Positions 15,403-25,664 of a DNA stretch of 37,802 nucleotides are shown here, piece by piece. The DNA lies in NCBI GenBank assembly GCA_015478895.1, contig JADMKK010000024.1, forward strand, positions 1 through 37,802, written 5' to 3'. Both the position numbers and the translations under genes were made by a program. Position 1 is the first letter of the stretch, and the number at the start of each line of letters is the position of its first letter. Origin of the DNA: Comamonas sp. GTDB lineage: Bacteria > Pseudomonadota > Gammaproteobacteria > Burkholderiales > Burkholderiaceae_C. The notes beneath the pieces were generated by a model that ran no database searches, was not told where the DNA came from, and saw nothing but the letters and a program-made list of their open reading frames with translations.

Positions 15403-16380
15403 TCAGTCCACGCTGGCGCCAGAAGCCTTGACAATGCTTTCGTACTTGCTGCGCTCAGCCGCCATGAAACTGGTAAATGCCTGGCTGGTGGTCGGCACGG
15501 GTTCGGCCATCAACGTGGCGAAACGCTCCTTGGTCGCCGGGTCTTTCAGCGCGGCAGTGAAAGCCTGGTTGAGCTTTTGGATCACATCGTCGGGGGTGCC
15601 GGCAGGTGCCACCAGGCCCCACCATGTGTCAATGGCAAAGCCCTTGAGCGTCTTGGACAGCGGAGGCACGCCGGGCAGCAGCGCGCTTTCCTGCTCCGTC
15701 GTCACGGCCAGGGCCTTGAGCTTGCCAGACTTGATGTTGGGCGAAGCTGCAGCCAGGTTGTCAATATTGAAATCGACTTCGCCCGCCAGCAAAGCCAGCT
15801 GCGCAGGACTTGCGCCACGATAGGGGATGTGCACGGTCATGATGCCCATGCCTTGGTTGATCGTCTCGCCTGCCAGATGGCCTGCGCTGCCGTTACCGCC
15901 GCTGCCGTAGCTCAATGCGCCGGGGTTGCTCTTGGCGTAGGCCACCAGGTCCGCCACGCTGCGAATGTTGAGCTTTTCGGCTTTGCTGGCATTCATTACC
16001 AACACGTTGGGAACACGCACCATCTGGGTAATGGCGGAGAAATCTTTCGCTGCGTCGTAGGGCAGCTTTTTGAACAACCAGGGGTTGATGGCATGCGTTG
16101 CCACTGCCGCCAGACCGATGGTCTTGCCATCCGGTGCGGACTTGGCAATGGCGTCAACTCCGATGTTTCCACCTGCACCGGGCTTGTTTTCCACAATCAC
16201 AGTGCCCAATGTGTCGCGCACGCGCTCTGCCAGAATGCGCGCGGTCACATCCAGAGGGCCACCGGGTGCATACGGCACCACCAAGCGGATCGGCTGATCA
16301 GCAGCAGCCATTGAAGAAGCCATGGCGGCAGCCAGCGCCACGGAGGACAGCAAAATGTTTCGACGGTTCATGGAGGACAT
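15403..16380 (-). CDS. Bug-family tripartite tricarboxylate transporter substrate-binding protein
   Basis: About 325 residues with an N-terminal signal (MNRRNILLSSVALAAAMA) and a mature periplasmic solute-binding protein. The family signature IRLVVPYAPGGPLDVTARILAERV and ENKPGAGGNIGVDAIAKSAPDG lies near the N-terminus, with HVPYRGASPAQLALLAGEVDF in the centre. Bug proteins capture carboxylates and related solutes for TctAB-type transporters or act as sensors. No tctA or tctB gene is in the window, so it is an orphan, as is common in Burkholderiales. ATG 16380 or 16371 may be used; neither has a strong ribosome binding site. Ligand unknown. It has its own terminator. Confidence 0.92.
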   Translation of the reverse strand: MSSMNRRNILLSSVALAAAMASSMAAADQPIRLVVPYAPGGPLDVTARILAERVRDTLGTVIVENKPGAGGNIGVDAIAKSAPDGKTIGLAAVATHAINPWLFKKLPYDAAKDFSAITQMVRVPNVLVMNASKAEKLNIRSVADLVAYAKSNPGALSYGSGGNGSAGHLAGETINQGMGIMTVHIPYRGASPAQLALLAGEVDFNIDNLAAASPNIKSGKLKALAVTTEQESALLPGVPPLSKTLKGFAIDTWWGLVAPAGTPDDVIQKLNQAFTAALKDPATKERFATLMAEPVPTTSQAFTSFMAAERSKYESIVKASGASVD

Positions 16381-16555
16381 TGTGCAAGATTCTTGTGTGC
16401 GTTCGTTTCTGGCAAGTGTGTTTTGTTTCGTTGTTGCGCGTTTTGGCATTTTTGTGAACGAATGGTGTGTGCTGGGAGATTTTTTGCATTATTGATGCGC
16501 ACTACTACGAACCCATTCTTGTGTCCATTCAAGGGACTTGTAAGTAGAAGTTAAG

Positions 16556-16577
16556 AAAACCGCTGCAAGCGGTTTTT
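16556..16577 (-). terminator. rho-independent terminator of ferredoxin-reductase gene
   Basis: AAAACCGCT (16556-16564) and AGCGGTTTT (16568-16576) make a 9-bp stem with a 3-base loop. It sits 19 bases past the stop of the gene ending at 16596 and separates it from the Bug gene. A/T ends on both sides allow function in either direction. Confidence 0.8.
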
Positions 16578-16595
16578 CTGTTCTGAAGGCGGTGC

Positions 16596-17633
16596 TTACT
16601 TGTCGGCAGCGCTTGTGAATGCATCGGCAAAGAATGCATCTTTTGGCAGGCCACGCTGGCTGGTGTAGCTGCTACGTGCTGAATCCACCACGATGGGCGC
16701 GCCACAGGCATAGACCTCATGGCCGGAGAGATCGGCAAAGTCGTCCAGCACAGCCTGGTGCACGTACCCGCTGCGGCCCGTCCAGTGGTCTTGCGGCTGC
16801 GCGTCAGACACCACCGGCACATAGGTAAGGTGGGGCATGGCGGCTGCGAGCGCTTTGACCCAGTCATCCTGGTACAGGTCTTCCGGGCGGCGCCCCCCCC
16901 AGTACAGGCTGACAGGGCGGGTAATGCCGTGGTGCTGGATGTGGGTCAGCAAACCTTTGAGCGGCGCAAAGCCCGTGCCAGAGGCCAAGAACACCAGGGG
17001 CTTGGATGAATCCTCGCGCAGATAAAAGCTTCCAAAAGGGCCTTCCACACGCAGAATTTCTTTTTCTTTTAAGCCGCCGAATACGTGGTCGGTAAACAGG
17101 CCGCCGGGCATGTGGCGAATGTGCAGCTCAATGCCCGGCGCGCTGTGCTGTACGTGCGGAGCTGTGGCGATGGAGTAAGCACGGCGTGAACCATCGCGCA
17201 AGATAAATTCAATGTACTGGCCGGCGAAATACTGCAAAACGGTATGGGCGGGTAGCTGCAATTGCACGCGCATGACGTCGTGCGAGAGCTTTTCCAGCGC
17301 TGCCACGCGCACCGGCATCTTCTTGATCGGTGGCGTATGCGCATCCGTGACGTGCTTGGAGACCAGGACAACCGGGCTGTGTGCGGTGGCCCGGCACGTC
17401 AGCACATAACCATCGGCCAGTTCCTGGCTGCTCAAGGCGTTGTCGGAGTAGTTGGCGTGCGTCACGTCACCACTGAGTTTTTTGCATTTGCAGGAGCCGC
17501 AAGCACCGTCTTTGCAGCCATAGGGCAGGCCCACTCCAGCACTGATGGCAGCGGCCAGAATGGTTTCGCTGTCATGGGCTGAAAACTGGCGCCCACTAGG
17601 CTCTACGGTGATCGGAAATGCGGTGGCAGTCAT
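16596..17633 (-). CDS. 2Fe-2S / FAD / NAD(P)H oxidoreductase (CDP-6-deoxy-glucoseen reductase-like)
   Basis: A 345-residue electron-transfer protein. Residues 1-90 are a plant-type ferredoxin domain with cluster ligands C40, C45, C48 and C80 (YGCKDGACGSCKC...LTC). Residues 105-200 are an FAD domain with RAYS (151-154), and residues 210-345 an NAD(P) domain with ASGTGFAPLKG (217-227) and the C-terminal VYACGAP. This order is typical of proteins annotated as CDP-6-deoxy-delta-3,4-glucoseen reductase, and also of oxygenase reductases; no sugar-biosynthesis or oxygenase gene is nearby, so the partner is unknown. The start at 17633 has AAGGAT about 12 bases upstream; the frame from 17708 is too long. 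Confidence 0.85.
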   Translation of the reverse strand: MTATAFPITVEPSGRQFSAHDSETILAAAISAGVGLPYGCKDGACGSCKCKKLSGDVTHANYSDNALSSQELADGYVLTCRATAHSPVVLVSKHVTDAHTPPIKKMPVRVAALEKLSHDVMRVQLQLPAHTVLQYFAGQYIEFILRDGSRRAYSIATAPHVQHSAPGIELHIRHMPGGLFTDHVFGGLKEKEILRVEGPFGSFYLREDSSKPLVFLASGTGFAPLKGLLTHIQHHGITRPVSLYWGGRRPEDLYQDDWVKALAAAMPHLTYVPVVSDAQPQDHWTGRSGYVHQAVLDDFADLSGHEVYACGAPIVVDSARSSYTSQRGLPKDAFFADAFTSAADK

Positions 17634-17753
17634 CTTCTGGCTATCCTTTGTGGTTCTTATCTGGTGCAGCCGCATGGCTGCGCGCAGCGCAAGCACGCAA
17701 GGAGCCACTGAAGCGGCCTATGCTTGGCTGTATTGAATGGGGGATGCCCGATT

Positions 17754-18728
17754 TTGCCTTCAAACCCAATTCCACCACGCGCATTGCCGGCGCGTTTTCG
17801 GCGCACACGCGTGCTTATTGTGGGCTGTGGCGACGTAGGCCAGCGCTTTGCACGGCTGGTACAGCCACTTGCTGCGCGGCCGCTGGGCCGTGGGCCGCGT
17901 GTGCTGGCCCTGACCTCATCGCTCGACAAAGTGGCCGAACTGCGCGCGCTGGGTGTGCAGCCTTTGCTCGGGAATCTGGACGATGTCCGTAGTCTGCGCC
18001 GCTTGCGGGGGGTCGCGCACCGCGTGTTGCACCTTGCCCCTCCCGCGCCCCAAGGCAGCCAGGACACGCGCACCGCCAACTTGCTGCGGGTACTGGCGCA
18101 GGGTCATACGCCCCCATCGCTGGTCTATGGCTCTACCACCGGCGTATATGGCGACTGTGCGGGGGAATGGGTGGATGAAACGCGGCCTGTGGCCCCCGCC
18201 ACGGCCAGAGGCCAGCGCCGTGCCGATGCCCAGGCGCGTCTGCGCGCTTACGGGCTGCGCAGCGGTGTGCGGGTGAATGTGCTGCGTATTCCCGGCATCT
18301 ACGCGCCTAACCGTAAAGGGGGGACGCCACGGACGCGCTTGCTCAAAGGCCTGCCCGTGCTGGCGCATGGGGAGGATGTGTTCACCAACCACATCCACGC
18401 GGATGACCTGGCGCGCATTTGCTGGGCTGCGCTGTGGCGCGGCAAGCCGCAGCGCACCTACCACGCCAGTGACGATACGCAACTGCGCATGGGTGATTAC
18501 TTTGATCTGGCCGCCGACCTGTACGGCTTACCTCGGCCACCACGGGTTTCGCGTGCTATCGCTGAGCAAACTTTGCCCCCCGTGATGCTCAGTTTTATGA
18601 GTGAGTCACGCCGCCTGCGCAATGACCGGATCAAGCAGGAGCTGCGTGTGCAATTGCGCTACCCGACCGTGCGAGAAGGGCTGCAGGAAAGCGAGAGCAA
18701 CCGCAGCGCCTGCGCTAGTTCCCGCTAA
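17754..18728 (+). CDS. NAD-dependent epimerase/dehydratase-like SDR protein
   Basis: About 324 residues of the extended SDR superfamily. The Rossmann motif VLIVGCGDVGQRFARL lies near the N-terminus, followed by VYGSTTGVYGDC, where the usual catalytic YxxxK tyrosine is not clearly present, and then VLRIPGIYAPNR and the C-terminal region. It resembles YeeZ-like uncharacterised NAD(P)-binding proteins more than classical sugar epimerases. The start is uncertain: TTG 17754 follows GGGGGA at good spacing, TTG 17724 is in frame too, and the nearby ATG 17744 is out of frame. The gene ends in a 4-bp convergent overlap with the DUF4124 gene. Confidence 0.75.
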   Translation: MPSNPIPPRALPARFRRTRVLIVGCGDVGQRFARLVQPLAARPLGRGPRVLALTSSLDKVAELRALGVQPLLGNLDDVRSLRRLRGVAHRVLHLAPPAPQGSQDTRTANLLRVLAQGHTPPSLVYGSTTGVYGDCAGEWVDETRPVAPATARGQRRADAQARLRAYGLRSGVRVNVLRIPGIYAPNRKGGTPRTRLLKGLPVLAHGEDVFTNHIHADDLARICWAALWRGKPQRTYHASDDTQLRMGDYFDLAADLYGLPRPPRVSRAIAEQTLPPVMLSFMSESRRLRNDRIKQELRVQLRYPTVREGLQESESNRSACASSR

Positions 18729-19240
18729 GGGTGACTCCATGAATGGCCCTTGCCGTCATAGCAGCGAAACACATTGCAGTGGTAGCCCGTAGCTGGGGGA
18801 TGGGGTGGGGGCACGGGTGGCCGTAGGTGCGGTGGGCGTGGTGGTGGATACATCGGGCTGTAGACCACGCTGGGAGGGGATTCAGGCGCTGCCACTTCTA
18901 CAACAATGGGTGCAGGCGGGCGCTGTGCGGCCAAGGCTGCAGCCTTGGCTTGTTGCTCGGCCTGGCGCACGGCATCACGCTGCATTTGCAGGGCTTTTTC
19001 TTCGCGCCTGCGCTCCAGTGCTTGGGCGTAAAGGGCTTGCTGCTGGGCGCGTTCCTGGGGCGAGAGTTCGGGCACGACTTCCTGAGCGCGTTGGCCCTGC
19101 ACGCACTGGCCATCGGTGTAGGTGACATGGCCGCTGGCATCTGTGCAGCGTTGTACCTGAGCCCATGCCGGCAGCAGCATGCACATGCACAGGGACAGCC
19201 AAAGCAAGGCGAGCCAGTGGCGCGAGACGTTCAAATTCAT
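18725..19240 (-). CDS. DUF4124 domain secreted protein with proline-rich tail
   Basis: A 171-residue protein. A signal peptide (RHWLALLWLSLCMCMLLPAWA) is followed by the DUF4124 signature VQRCTDASGHVTYTDGQC. A charged helical stretch rich in Gln, Arg and Glu (about 60-105) may form a coiled coil. The C-terminal part is strongly proline-rich (YPPPRPPHLRPPVPPPHPP) and ends with two cysteines in YHCNVFRCYDG. Exported location is likely; function unknown. The start at 19240 is preferred because the upstream frame to 19327 has no signal-like character. Its tail overlaps the preceding plus-strand gene by 4 bp. Confidence 0.78.
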   Translation of the reverse strand: MNLNVSRHWLALLWLSLCMCMLLPAWAQVQRCTDASGHVTYTDGQCVQGQRAQEVVPELSPQERAQQQALYAQALERRREEKALQMQRDAVRQAEQQAKAAALAAQRPPAPIVVEVAAPESPPSVVYSPMYPPPRPPHLRPPVPPPHPPATGYHCNVFRCYDGKGHSWSHP

Positions 19241-19457
19241 AGCAAGGGCTGGAGAAAAGCACCGTAGAGGCCTGTAGTCTGTACTGTGGGCCGACAGTTG
19301 TGGCTTGGCAAGCCGAATGCGCACCAAGCGTTGTCAGAAAGTAGCGCGATAACCCTGCACGGCAAGTGGTATCTTTCGGGCATTGATGTGACTTTTTGAC
19401 GATAGCCGCACGCCAGCGCCGTATCGCATCTCGGCAGGCGTTCAGGAGTTTTTGCGT

Positions 19458-20636
19458 ATGACAGACCAGCCTATTTCATCCACTGCCTCCAAACCCAAAC
19501 CCCCATCCAAACGCAGCAGAACTGCTGCGAAGACCCCGGGCTCGCGCAAAGCATCGGCCGGAGATGTGGCTGTGGGCCGGGATGCCCAATCCATCGAAAA
19601 CTTTGTGGCCGGGCAAGCCACGCAGGCCGCTCAAAAGAGCCGTATTGCTGCGGTGTTGAGCGTCATTGACGACGCTGGAAGCGACAAAGAACGTGCCAAA
19701 AGGCTGCGGGCCTTGATTGAAGGTTCCGACCCCGATGACCAAAAGGCCTTGCTCAAGGCACTTCATAAAGTGGATGGGGGTGGCGGCAGAGACAGCAAAG
19801 TCAATCCTGATGAGGCGCTGAACAAAGACTGGAAAGAAGGCGGCTACCCATATTCGGATTTGCTGCGCCGCTCGGTGTACGAGAAAGAAAAATTTCGACT
19901 GCAGGTGGAATTGCTCAAGCTGCAAGCGTGGGTCAAGGAAACTGGCCAGCGCGTTGCCATCATTTTTGAAGGGCGCGATGCAGCTGGCAAGGGCGGCACC
20001 ATCAAGCGCTTTATGGAGCATTTGAACCCGCGCGGTGCCCGCGTGGTGGCGCTGGAAAAGCCCTCGCCCACGGAGCAAGGCCAGTGGTACTTTCAGCGCT
20101 ATGTGCAGCACTTGCCCACGGCCGGCGAGATCGTGCTGTTTGACCGCAGCTGGTACAACCGCGCAGGCGTGGAGCGTGTGATGGGTTTTTGCACGGACGC
20201 GCAATACCAGCAGTTCATGCAGGATGCGCCGCAGTTTGAGCGCATGCTGGTGGACAGCGGCGTGCATGTGGTGAAGTTCTGGTTCAGCGTCAGCCGCAAG
20301 GAGCAGCGCCGCCGGTTCAAAGAGCGCGAATCGCACCCGCTCAAGCAGTGGAAGCTCTCGCCCATCGACCAGGCATCGCTGGACAAGTGGGACGACTACA
20401 CCCGCGCCAAAGAGGCCATGTTCTTTGAAACTGACACCGCCGACGCCCCGTGGACGGTGGTGAAAAGCGATTGTAAAAAGCGCGCACGTTTGAACGCCAT
20501 TCGCTACGTGCTGACCAAGTTGCCTTACAAGAACCGCGATATGACCAAGGTGGGCAAGCTCGATTCATTGATCGTGGGCCGCGCCGCAGCGATCTATGAA
20601 CGCGGCGAGCGCACGGAACTAAAGACTGAAAAATAA
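19458..20636 (+). CDS. ppk2: polyphosphate kinase 2 (PPK2 family)
   Basis: A 392-residue enzyme that uses polyphosphate to phosphorylate nucleotides. A poorly conserved lysine-rich N-terminal 45 residues precede the kinase core, which has Walker A FEGRDAAGKGG (about 170-180), the loop ALEKPSPTEQGQWYFQRYV and the lid/Walker B segment LFDRSWYNRAGVERVMGF (about 227-244). Later come WFSVSRKEQRRRF and SPIDQASLDKWDDYTRAK, typical of the single-domain class. ATG 19458 is nine bases after AGGAG, while the in-frame TTG at 19452 is too close. A hairpin with T-tract follows, so it is probably transcribed alone. The nucleotide preference is not readable. Confidence 0.93.
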   Translation: MTDQPISSTASKPKPPSKRSRTAAKTPGSRKASAGDVAVGRDAQSIENFVAGQATQAAQKSRIAAVLSVIDDAGSDKERAKRLRALIEGSDPDDQKALLKALHKVDGGGGRDSKVNPDEALNKDWKEGGYPYSDLLRRSVYEKEKFRLQVELLKLQAWVKETGQRVAIIFEGRDAAGKGGTIKRFMEHLNPRGARVVALEKPSPTEQGQWYFQRYVQHLPTAGEIVLFDRSWYNRAGVERVMGFCTDAQYQQFMQDAPQFERMLVDSGVHVVKFWFSVSRKEQRRRFKERESHPLKQWKLSPIDQASLDKWDDYTRAKEAMFFETDTADAPWTVVKSDCKKRARLNAIRYVLTKLPYKNRDMTKVGKLDSLIVGRAAAIYERGERTELKTEK

Positions 20637-20720
20637 GAGCAACTTGCCTTGGCTATTGAACGATTTCGACTACTTTTGTGTCGTAAAGCTAATAGAGTCA
20701 ACGGCAAGCAGCTATCAAAA
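20636..20720. repeat. palindromic intergenic element, copy 2
   Basis: The centre TTTCGACTACTTTTGTGTCG followed by TAAAGC corresponds to the centre of copy 1 (14518-14547) with paired changes (CGGC/GCCG to CGAC/GTCG). The flanks AGCAACTTGCC and GGCAAGCAGCTATC are complementary over most of their length. It begins at the ppk2 stop codon. Confidence 0.6.
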
Positions 20721-20752
20721 AAGCCAAAATCACTGACAGGTTGGGCTTTTTA
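20717..20752 (+). terminator. probable terminator of ppk2
   Basis: AAAAAAGCCAA and TTGGGCTTTTT pair with one bulged base around a 13-base loop. The right arm itself ends in a run of T residues, as a rho-independent terminator on the plus strand would. Confidence 0.6.
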
Positions 20753-20931
20753 GTCTCCATTGCGCCACTGGCGCAGCCGCCAGCAGAAAACGTGAATTGC
20801 CCTCGCCATCCGCGCGCCCACAAGTAAGGATGAAGCGCCGTAGGGCTGTAGCCGTAAGGCCTCACGAAAGCGGAAAGACTTCGGTGTAATGACCAGCTCG
20901 CGGCCCTTGGGGCTGCACTTTTTTCTGCATC

Positions 20932-22122
20932 GTGCTTTCTGTGACTACTTCTACTTCTGATCTGCGTGCATGGCTGAGTGTGTGCGCACTCGCGCTAGGC
21001 GCCTTTATTTTCAACACCAGTGAGTTTGTGCCCGTGGGCATGCTTAGCGACATCGGTGCCAGCTTTGGCATGCCGACCGAGCACGTGGGGCTGATGCTGA
21101 CCATCTACGCCTGGATGGTGGCGCTGGCCTCGCTGCCCTTCATGCTGCTCACGCGCAAGATTGAGCGGCGCAAATTGCTGATGGGCGTGTTTGCGGTGTT
21201 CATCATCAGCCACGTCATCTCGGGCTTGGCCAGCAGCTTTGTCATGCTGATGCTCAGCCGCATTGGCGTGGCGCTGGCGCATGCGGTGTTCTGGTCGATC
21301 ACGGCGGCCCTGGCCTTGCGCGTGGCCCCGGCCAACAAAAAAGCCCAGGCGCTGGGCCTGCTGGCCACGGGCACCACGCTGGCCATGGTGATGGGCATTC
21401 CGCTGGGCCGTGTGGTGGGCGACTGGCTGGGCTGGCGCATCACGTTCTGGGCGATTGGCGCAATTGCGGTGGTCGTGATGCTGGCTTTGGCCAAGCTGCT
21501 GCCGCGTTTGCCCAGCGAGAATTCGGGCTCGGCGTCCAGCATTCCGGTGTTGCTGCGCCGCCCCGCATTGATGGCGATCTACGGCGTGCTGGTGGTGGTG
21601 GTGACGGCGCAATTTACGGTCTACAGCTATATCGAGCCGTTTGTGCAGGTGGTCGCGGGCTTGAGTGCCCATGTCACCACCATCGTGCTGCTGGTTTTTG
21701 GCGGCATGGGCATTGTGGGCAGCGTGCTGTTCAGTACCTACAGCACGCGCTTTCCCACAGGTTTTTCGCGCCTATCGATTGCGGCCATGGCGGTCAGCCT
21801 GTTGCTGCTGCTGCCAGCCAGCGCGCATGCAATGTCGCTGTATGCCCTGTGTGTGGTGTGGGGGATTGCCATGATGTGCATGGTGCTGGCGCTGCAAGCC
21901 AAGGTGCTGGGCTTGGCGCATGACGCCACGGACGTGGGCATGTCGCTGTTCTCGGGAATCTTCAATATCGGCATTGGCGCGGGGGCACTGCTGGGCAGCC
22001 AGGTGAGTCTGCATGCGGGCATGCAGCACATTGGCTGGGTGGGCGGTGTCTTGGCCACCGTGGCTTGCATCTGGTGTGTGTTTGCCCAGCGCCGCTGGGG
22101 CCAAACTCAAACACCGGTTTAA
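20932..22122 (+). CDS. sotB: SotB-like MFS sugar/drug efflux transporter
   Basis: A 396-residue major facilitator protein with 12 predicted transmembrane helices. The N-terminal [21 protein letters not shown] and [28 protein letters not shown] fit the SotB/YdeA group of sugar efflux transporters, and the motif [15 protein letters not shown] corresponds to the antiporter motif between helices 5 and 6. The protein exports arabinose-type sugars, IPTG-like compounds or drugs in relatives. GTG starts at 20932 and 20941 are both possible and neither has a clear ribosome binding site. A strong bidirectional terminator follows. Confidence 0.85.
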   Translation: MLSVTTSTSDLRAWLSVCALALGAFIFNTSEFVPVGMLSDIGASFGMPTEHVGLMLTIYAWMVALASLPFMLLTRKIERRKLLMGVFAVFIISHVISGLASSFVMLMLSRIGVALAHAVFWSITAALALRVAPANKKAQALGLLATGTTLAMVMGIPLGRVVGDWLGWRITFWAIGAIAVVVMLALAKLLPRLPSENSGSASSIPVLLRRPALMAIYGVLVVVVTAQFTVYSYIEPFVQVVAGLSAHVTTIVLLVFGGMGIVGSVLFSTYSTRFPTGFSRLSIAAMAVSLLLLLPASAHAMSLYALCVVWGIAMMCMVLALQAKVLGLAHDATDVGMSLFSGIFNIGIGAGALLGSQVSLHAGMQHIGWVGGVLATVACIWCVFAQRRWGQTQTPV

Positions 22123-22135
22123 ACACACGGGTTGG

Positions 22136-22178
22136 CCAACAAAAAAGCCAGTTCATCGAGAACTGGCTTTTTTGTTGG
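22136..22178. terminator. strong bidirectional terminator between sotB and ppsR
   Basis: A perfect 19-bp stem: CCAACAAAAAAGCCAGTTC and its complement around the loop ATCGA. T-runs appear on both strands, so it can end transcripts of sotB (plus) and ppsR (minus), which converge here. Confidence 0.93.
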
Positions 22179-22190
22179 CGCTAGTGCGTT

Positions 22191-23024
22191 CTAGCCGTGC
22201 ATGCCCATGCCCAAGCGGTGGGGCAGTACCTCTTGCAGGATGGTGGTGGAGATTTCTTCGATGGACTTGGTGGTGGTGGACAGCCAGCTCACCCCCGCGC
22301 GCCGCATCATGGCTTCAGCTTCGTGCACCTCATTGCGGCAGTTCACCAGGCTGGCGTACCTGGAGTTGGGGCGGCGCTCATTGCGGATGCTGGACAGGCG
22401 CACGGGGTCAATCGTCAAGCCAAACAGCTTTTTCTTGATGGGTTCCAGCGCCGGAGGCAGCTTTTTGCGCTCAAAGTCTTCGGGAATCAGTGGGTAGTTG
22501 GCTACTTTGAGGCCAAACTGCATGGCCAGGTACAAGCTGGTCGGCGTTTTGCCGGAGCGGCTGACCCCCACCAAAATCACATCGGCGCCGGTCAGGTCAT
22601 GGTGGGTCTGGCCGTCATCGTGCGCCAGGGTGTAGTTGATGGCCTCCATGCGGTCCAGATATTCCTTGCTCTGGCTGATATCGCTAAAGCGACCCACGCG
22701 GTGCTGGCTTTTGAGGCCCAACTCATCTTCCAGCGGCTGCACAAAGGTGCCAAACATGTCCATCAGCAAGCCATTGCAGTGCTGACTGATGACGGCCACC
22801 ACCTCTGGGTTGACCAAGGTGCTGAACACAATCGGGTTCTTGCCTTCGACTTCGCCGGTGTGATTGATCTGGCGCACAGCCTGGTGGGCCTTGTCCACCG
22901 TGTCCACAAAAGGAATGCGCATGATGCGCGGCTTGATGTCGAACTGGGTCATCAACGCCGTGCCAAAGGTTTCAGCGGTAATACCAGTGCCATCCGAAAT
23001 AACGAATACGGTGCGGGTGTGCAT
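22191..23024 (-). CDS. ppsR: PEP synthetase regulatory kinase/pyrophosphorylase
   Basis: A 277-residue bifunctional enzyme that phosphorylates and dephosphorylates PEP synthase on a regulatory threonine next to the active-site histidine, using ADP and phosphate. The start [15 protein letters not shown] is the family signature, and the P-loop GVSRSGKT lies at 153-160, with [12 protein letters not shown] shortly after. It is transcribed divergently from ppsA, its substrate gene, with a 222-bp gap. The start ATG 23024 matches the usual family N-terminus; the ribosome binding site is weak. It ends at the strong shared terminator. Confidence 0.95.
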   Translation of the reverse strand: MHTRTVFVISDGTGITAETFGTALMTQFDIKPRIMRIPFVDTVDKAHQAVRQINHTGEVEGKNPIVFSTLVNPEVVAVISQHCNGLLMDMFGTFVQPLEDELGLKSQHRVGRFSDISQSKEYLDRMEAINYTLAHDDGQTHHDLTGADVILVGVSRSGKTPTSLYLAMQFGLKVANYPLIPEDFERKKLPPALEPIKKKLFGLTIDPVRLSSIRNERRPNSRYASLVNCRNEVHEAEAMMRRAGVSWLSTTTKSIEEISTTILQEVLPHRLGMGMHG

Positions 23025-23246
23025 GGGCAGGAAATTCCATTCAAGGCAAAGGCCCGGACTGGCGGCGACATTGCCTCGCCCGGACTAGAATGGCGCCCAT
23101 TATTCCCAATTTCGCTCGCATGCAGAGTGATGACCGACAACCAGAACATCCAAGTTGTCATCACGAATGCATGGGAGACAGCCAGAAGCGTTGCCAGTTG
23201 GGCAGGGCTCTGGGGCATGACCGGTTTTTAACTTTGGAGCCTTTCT

Positions 23247-25637
23247 ATGTCTAACCGATTTGAAGCGACCGCATTGGTCGTTCCTTTCGAGCAACTGCGC
23301 ATGAGCGACGTTGAGGTGGTCGGCGGTAAAAACGCCTCCCTCGGCGAGATGATTTCCCAACTGCCCCAGGGCGTGCGCGTGCCCACGGGCTTTGCGACCA
23401 CGGCCCACGCTTTCCGCGAATTCCTGGCGTTTGAAGGCTTGGCTAGCAAGATTTCCGCCAAATTGGCGGCTTTGGACGTCGAAGACGTCCGCGAGCTGGC
23501 GGTAGTGGGCGCACAAATCCGTGCCATGGTTGAAGCCCAGCCTTTTCCTGCCGATCTGGAAGCCGCCATCCGCGCTGCTTTCATCACGTTGCACGGTGGC
23601 AATGAAGCCGCTTCGTTTGCCGTGCGCTCTTCTGCGACGGCCGAAGACTTGCCCGATGCCTCGTTTGCGGGCCAGCAAGAAACTTTCCTGAACGTGGTCG
23701 GCATCGAAGACGTGCTGCACAAGATGAAAGAAGTGTTCGCATCGCTGTACAACGACCGCGCCATCTCCTACCGCGTGCACAAGGGCTTTGAGCACGACGT
23801 GGTGGCCTTGTCCGCTGGCGTGCAACGCATGGTGCGCTCTGACCTGGGCGCTGCCGGTGTGATGTTCACCATCGACACTGAATCGGGCTTTGAAGAAGTG
23901 GTCTTCATCACCTCCAGCTATGGCCTGGGCGAGACCGTGGTGCAAGGCGCTGTAAACCCCGATGAGTTCTATGTGCACAAGCCCATGCTCAAGGCGGGCA
24001 ACAAAGCGCTGATTCGCCGCAACTTGGGTTCCAAGCTGATCCAGATGGTGTTTTCGACGCCCGAAGAAAAGGCTGCTTCGGGCAAGCTGGTTAAAACTAC
24101 CGATGTAGCGCCTGAGTTGCGCAACCGCTACTCACTGACTGACGCGGATGTGCAGGAACTCGCTAAGTACGCCTTGGTGATCGAAGAGCACTACGGTCGT
24201 CCCATGGACATTGAGTGGGGTAAAGATGGCACCGACGGCCATCTGTACATCCTGCAAGCACGTCCAGAAACCGTAAAGAGCCAGTCCAAGGGTCAGGCCG
24301 AGCTGCGTTACAAGCTCAAGGGCACCGGCAACGTGCTGGCTGAAGGCCGCGCGATTGGCCAAAAAATTGGTACCGGCCCGGTGCGTTTGGTGTCTGACAT
24401 CTCGCAGATGGACCAGGTCCAGCCCGGCGACGTGCTGGTCACCGACATGACCGACCCAAACTGGGAACCCGTCATGAAGCGCGCCAGCGCCATTGTGACC
24501 AACCGTGGTGGCCGTACCTGCCACGCCGCAATCATTGCGCGTGAGCTGGGCATTCCTGCCGTGGTTGGTTGTGGCGACGCCACCGCACGTTTGAAGGACG
24601 GCACATTGGTGACCGTATCGTGCTCTGAAGGCGATACCGGCAAGATCTACGACGGCCTGATTGAAACCGAAGTGACCGAAGTGGTGCGCGGCGTGATGCC
24701 CGAGATCAGCACCAAGATCATGATGAACGTGGGCAACCCCCAGCTGGCCTTTGACTTTGCCCAGTTGCCCAACCAGGGCGTGGGTCTGGCCCGCCTGGAG
24801 TTCATCATCAACAACAACATTGGTGTGCACCCCAAGGCCATCCTGGACTACCCAGCGGTGGACCCCGACCTGAAAAAGGCTGTGGAATCCGTGGCCCGTG
24901 GCCATGCATCCCCGCGTGCTTTCTACGTGGACAAAGTCGCCGAAGGCGTAGCCACCATTGCTGCAGCGTTCTGGCCCAAGCCTGTGATCGTGCGCATGTC
25001 GGACTTCAAGTCCAACGAGTACCGCAAGCTGATTGGTGGCAGCCGCTACGAGCCTGAGGAAGAGAACCCGATGCTGGGCTTCCGCGGCGCGGCACGCTAC
25101 ATCTCTGAAGAGTTTGGTGAAGCCTTCAAGATGGAATGTGAAGCTTTGCGCCGTGTGCGTGAAGACATGGGCCTGACGAATGTGCAGATCATGATTCCGT
25201 TTGTGCGTACCTTGAAACAAGCCGAGCGCGTGACCACCATGCTGGGCGAAAACGGTCTGAAGCGCGGTGAGAACGAGCTCAAGCTCATCATGATGTGCGA
25301 AGTGCCTTCCAACGCCATTCTTGCGGATGAGTTCCTGGAATTCTTCGATGGCTTCTCGATTGGCTCCAACGACCTGACGCAGCTGACGCTGGGCCTGGAT
25401 CGTGACTCCGGTCTGGAATTGCTGGCGCAAGACTTTGACGAGCGCGATCCTGCGGTCAAGAAGATGCTGGAGATGGCCATTGACGCTTGCTTGGCCAAGG
25501 GCAAGTACGTAGGTATCTGTGGTCAAGGCCCTTCGGACCACCCTGACTTTGCCAAGTGGTTGGCCGATAAGGGCATCGTTTCCATCTCGCTGAACCCTGA
25601 CACCGTGATCGATACTTGGCAGAATCTGGCGGATTAA
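23247..25637 (+). CDS. ppsA: phosphoenolpyruvate synthase
   Basis: A 796-residue cytosolic enzyme that converts pyruvate and ATP to PEP, AMP and phosphate, the first step of gluconeogenesis from pyruvate. The N-terminal ATP-grasp-like region has [13 protein letters not shown] and [22 protein letters not shown]. The swivelling domain carries the phospho-histidine H426 in [14 protein letters not shown]. The C-terminal PEP/pyruvate barrel has [17 protein letters not shown] and the catalytic cysteine C758 in [11 protein letters not shown]. The length is normal. GGAG lies eight bases before ATG 23247. The divergent neighbour is its regulator ppsR. Confidence 0.97.
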   Translation: MSNRFEATALVVPFEQLRMSDVEVVGGKNASLGEMISQLPQGVRVPTGFATTAHAFREFLAFEGLASKISAKLAALDVEDVRELAVVGAQIRAMVEAQPFPADLEAAIRAAFITLHGGNEAASFAVRSSATAEDLPDASFAGQQETFLNVVGIEDVLHKMKEVFASLYNDRAISYRVHKGFEHDVVALSAGVQRMVRSDLGAAGVMFTIDTESGFEEVVFITSSYGLGETVVQGAVNPDEFYVHKPMLKAGNKALIRRNLGSKLIQMVFSTPEEKAASGKLVKTTDVAPELRNRYSLTDADVQELAKYALVIEEHYGRPMDIEWGKDGTDGHLYILQARPETVKSQSKGQAELRYKLKGTGNVLAEGRAIGQKIGTGPVRLVSDISQMDQVQPGDVLVTDMTDPNWEPVMKRASAIVTNRGGRTCHAAIIARELGIPAVVGCGDATARLKDGTLVTVSCSEGDTGKIYDGLIETEVTEVVRGVMPEISTKIMMNVGNPQLAFDFAQLPNQGVGLARLEFIINNNIGVHPKAILDYPAVDPDLKKAVESVARGHASPRAFYVDKVAEGVATIAAAFWPKPVIVRMSDFKSNEYRKLIGGSRYEPEEENPMLGFRGAARYISEEFGEAFKMECEALRRVREDMGLTNVQIMIPFVRTLKQAERVTTMLGENGLKRGENELKLIMMCEVPSNAILADEFLEFFDGFSIGSNDLTQLTLGLDRDSGLELLAQDFDERDPAVKKMLEMAIDACLAKGKYVGICGQGPSDHPDFAKWLADKGIVSISLNPDTVIDTWQNLAD

Positions 25638-25664
25638 TACTTCACACGTAACGAAAGGCCTGTG

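Noticed and set aside
16888..16902. Run of consecutive C residues as possible frameshift or phase-variation tract
   Set aside because: The reading frame of the reductase continues intact with the expected motif around it (YWGGRRPED).
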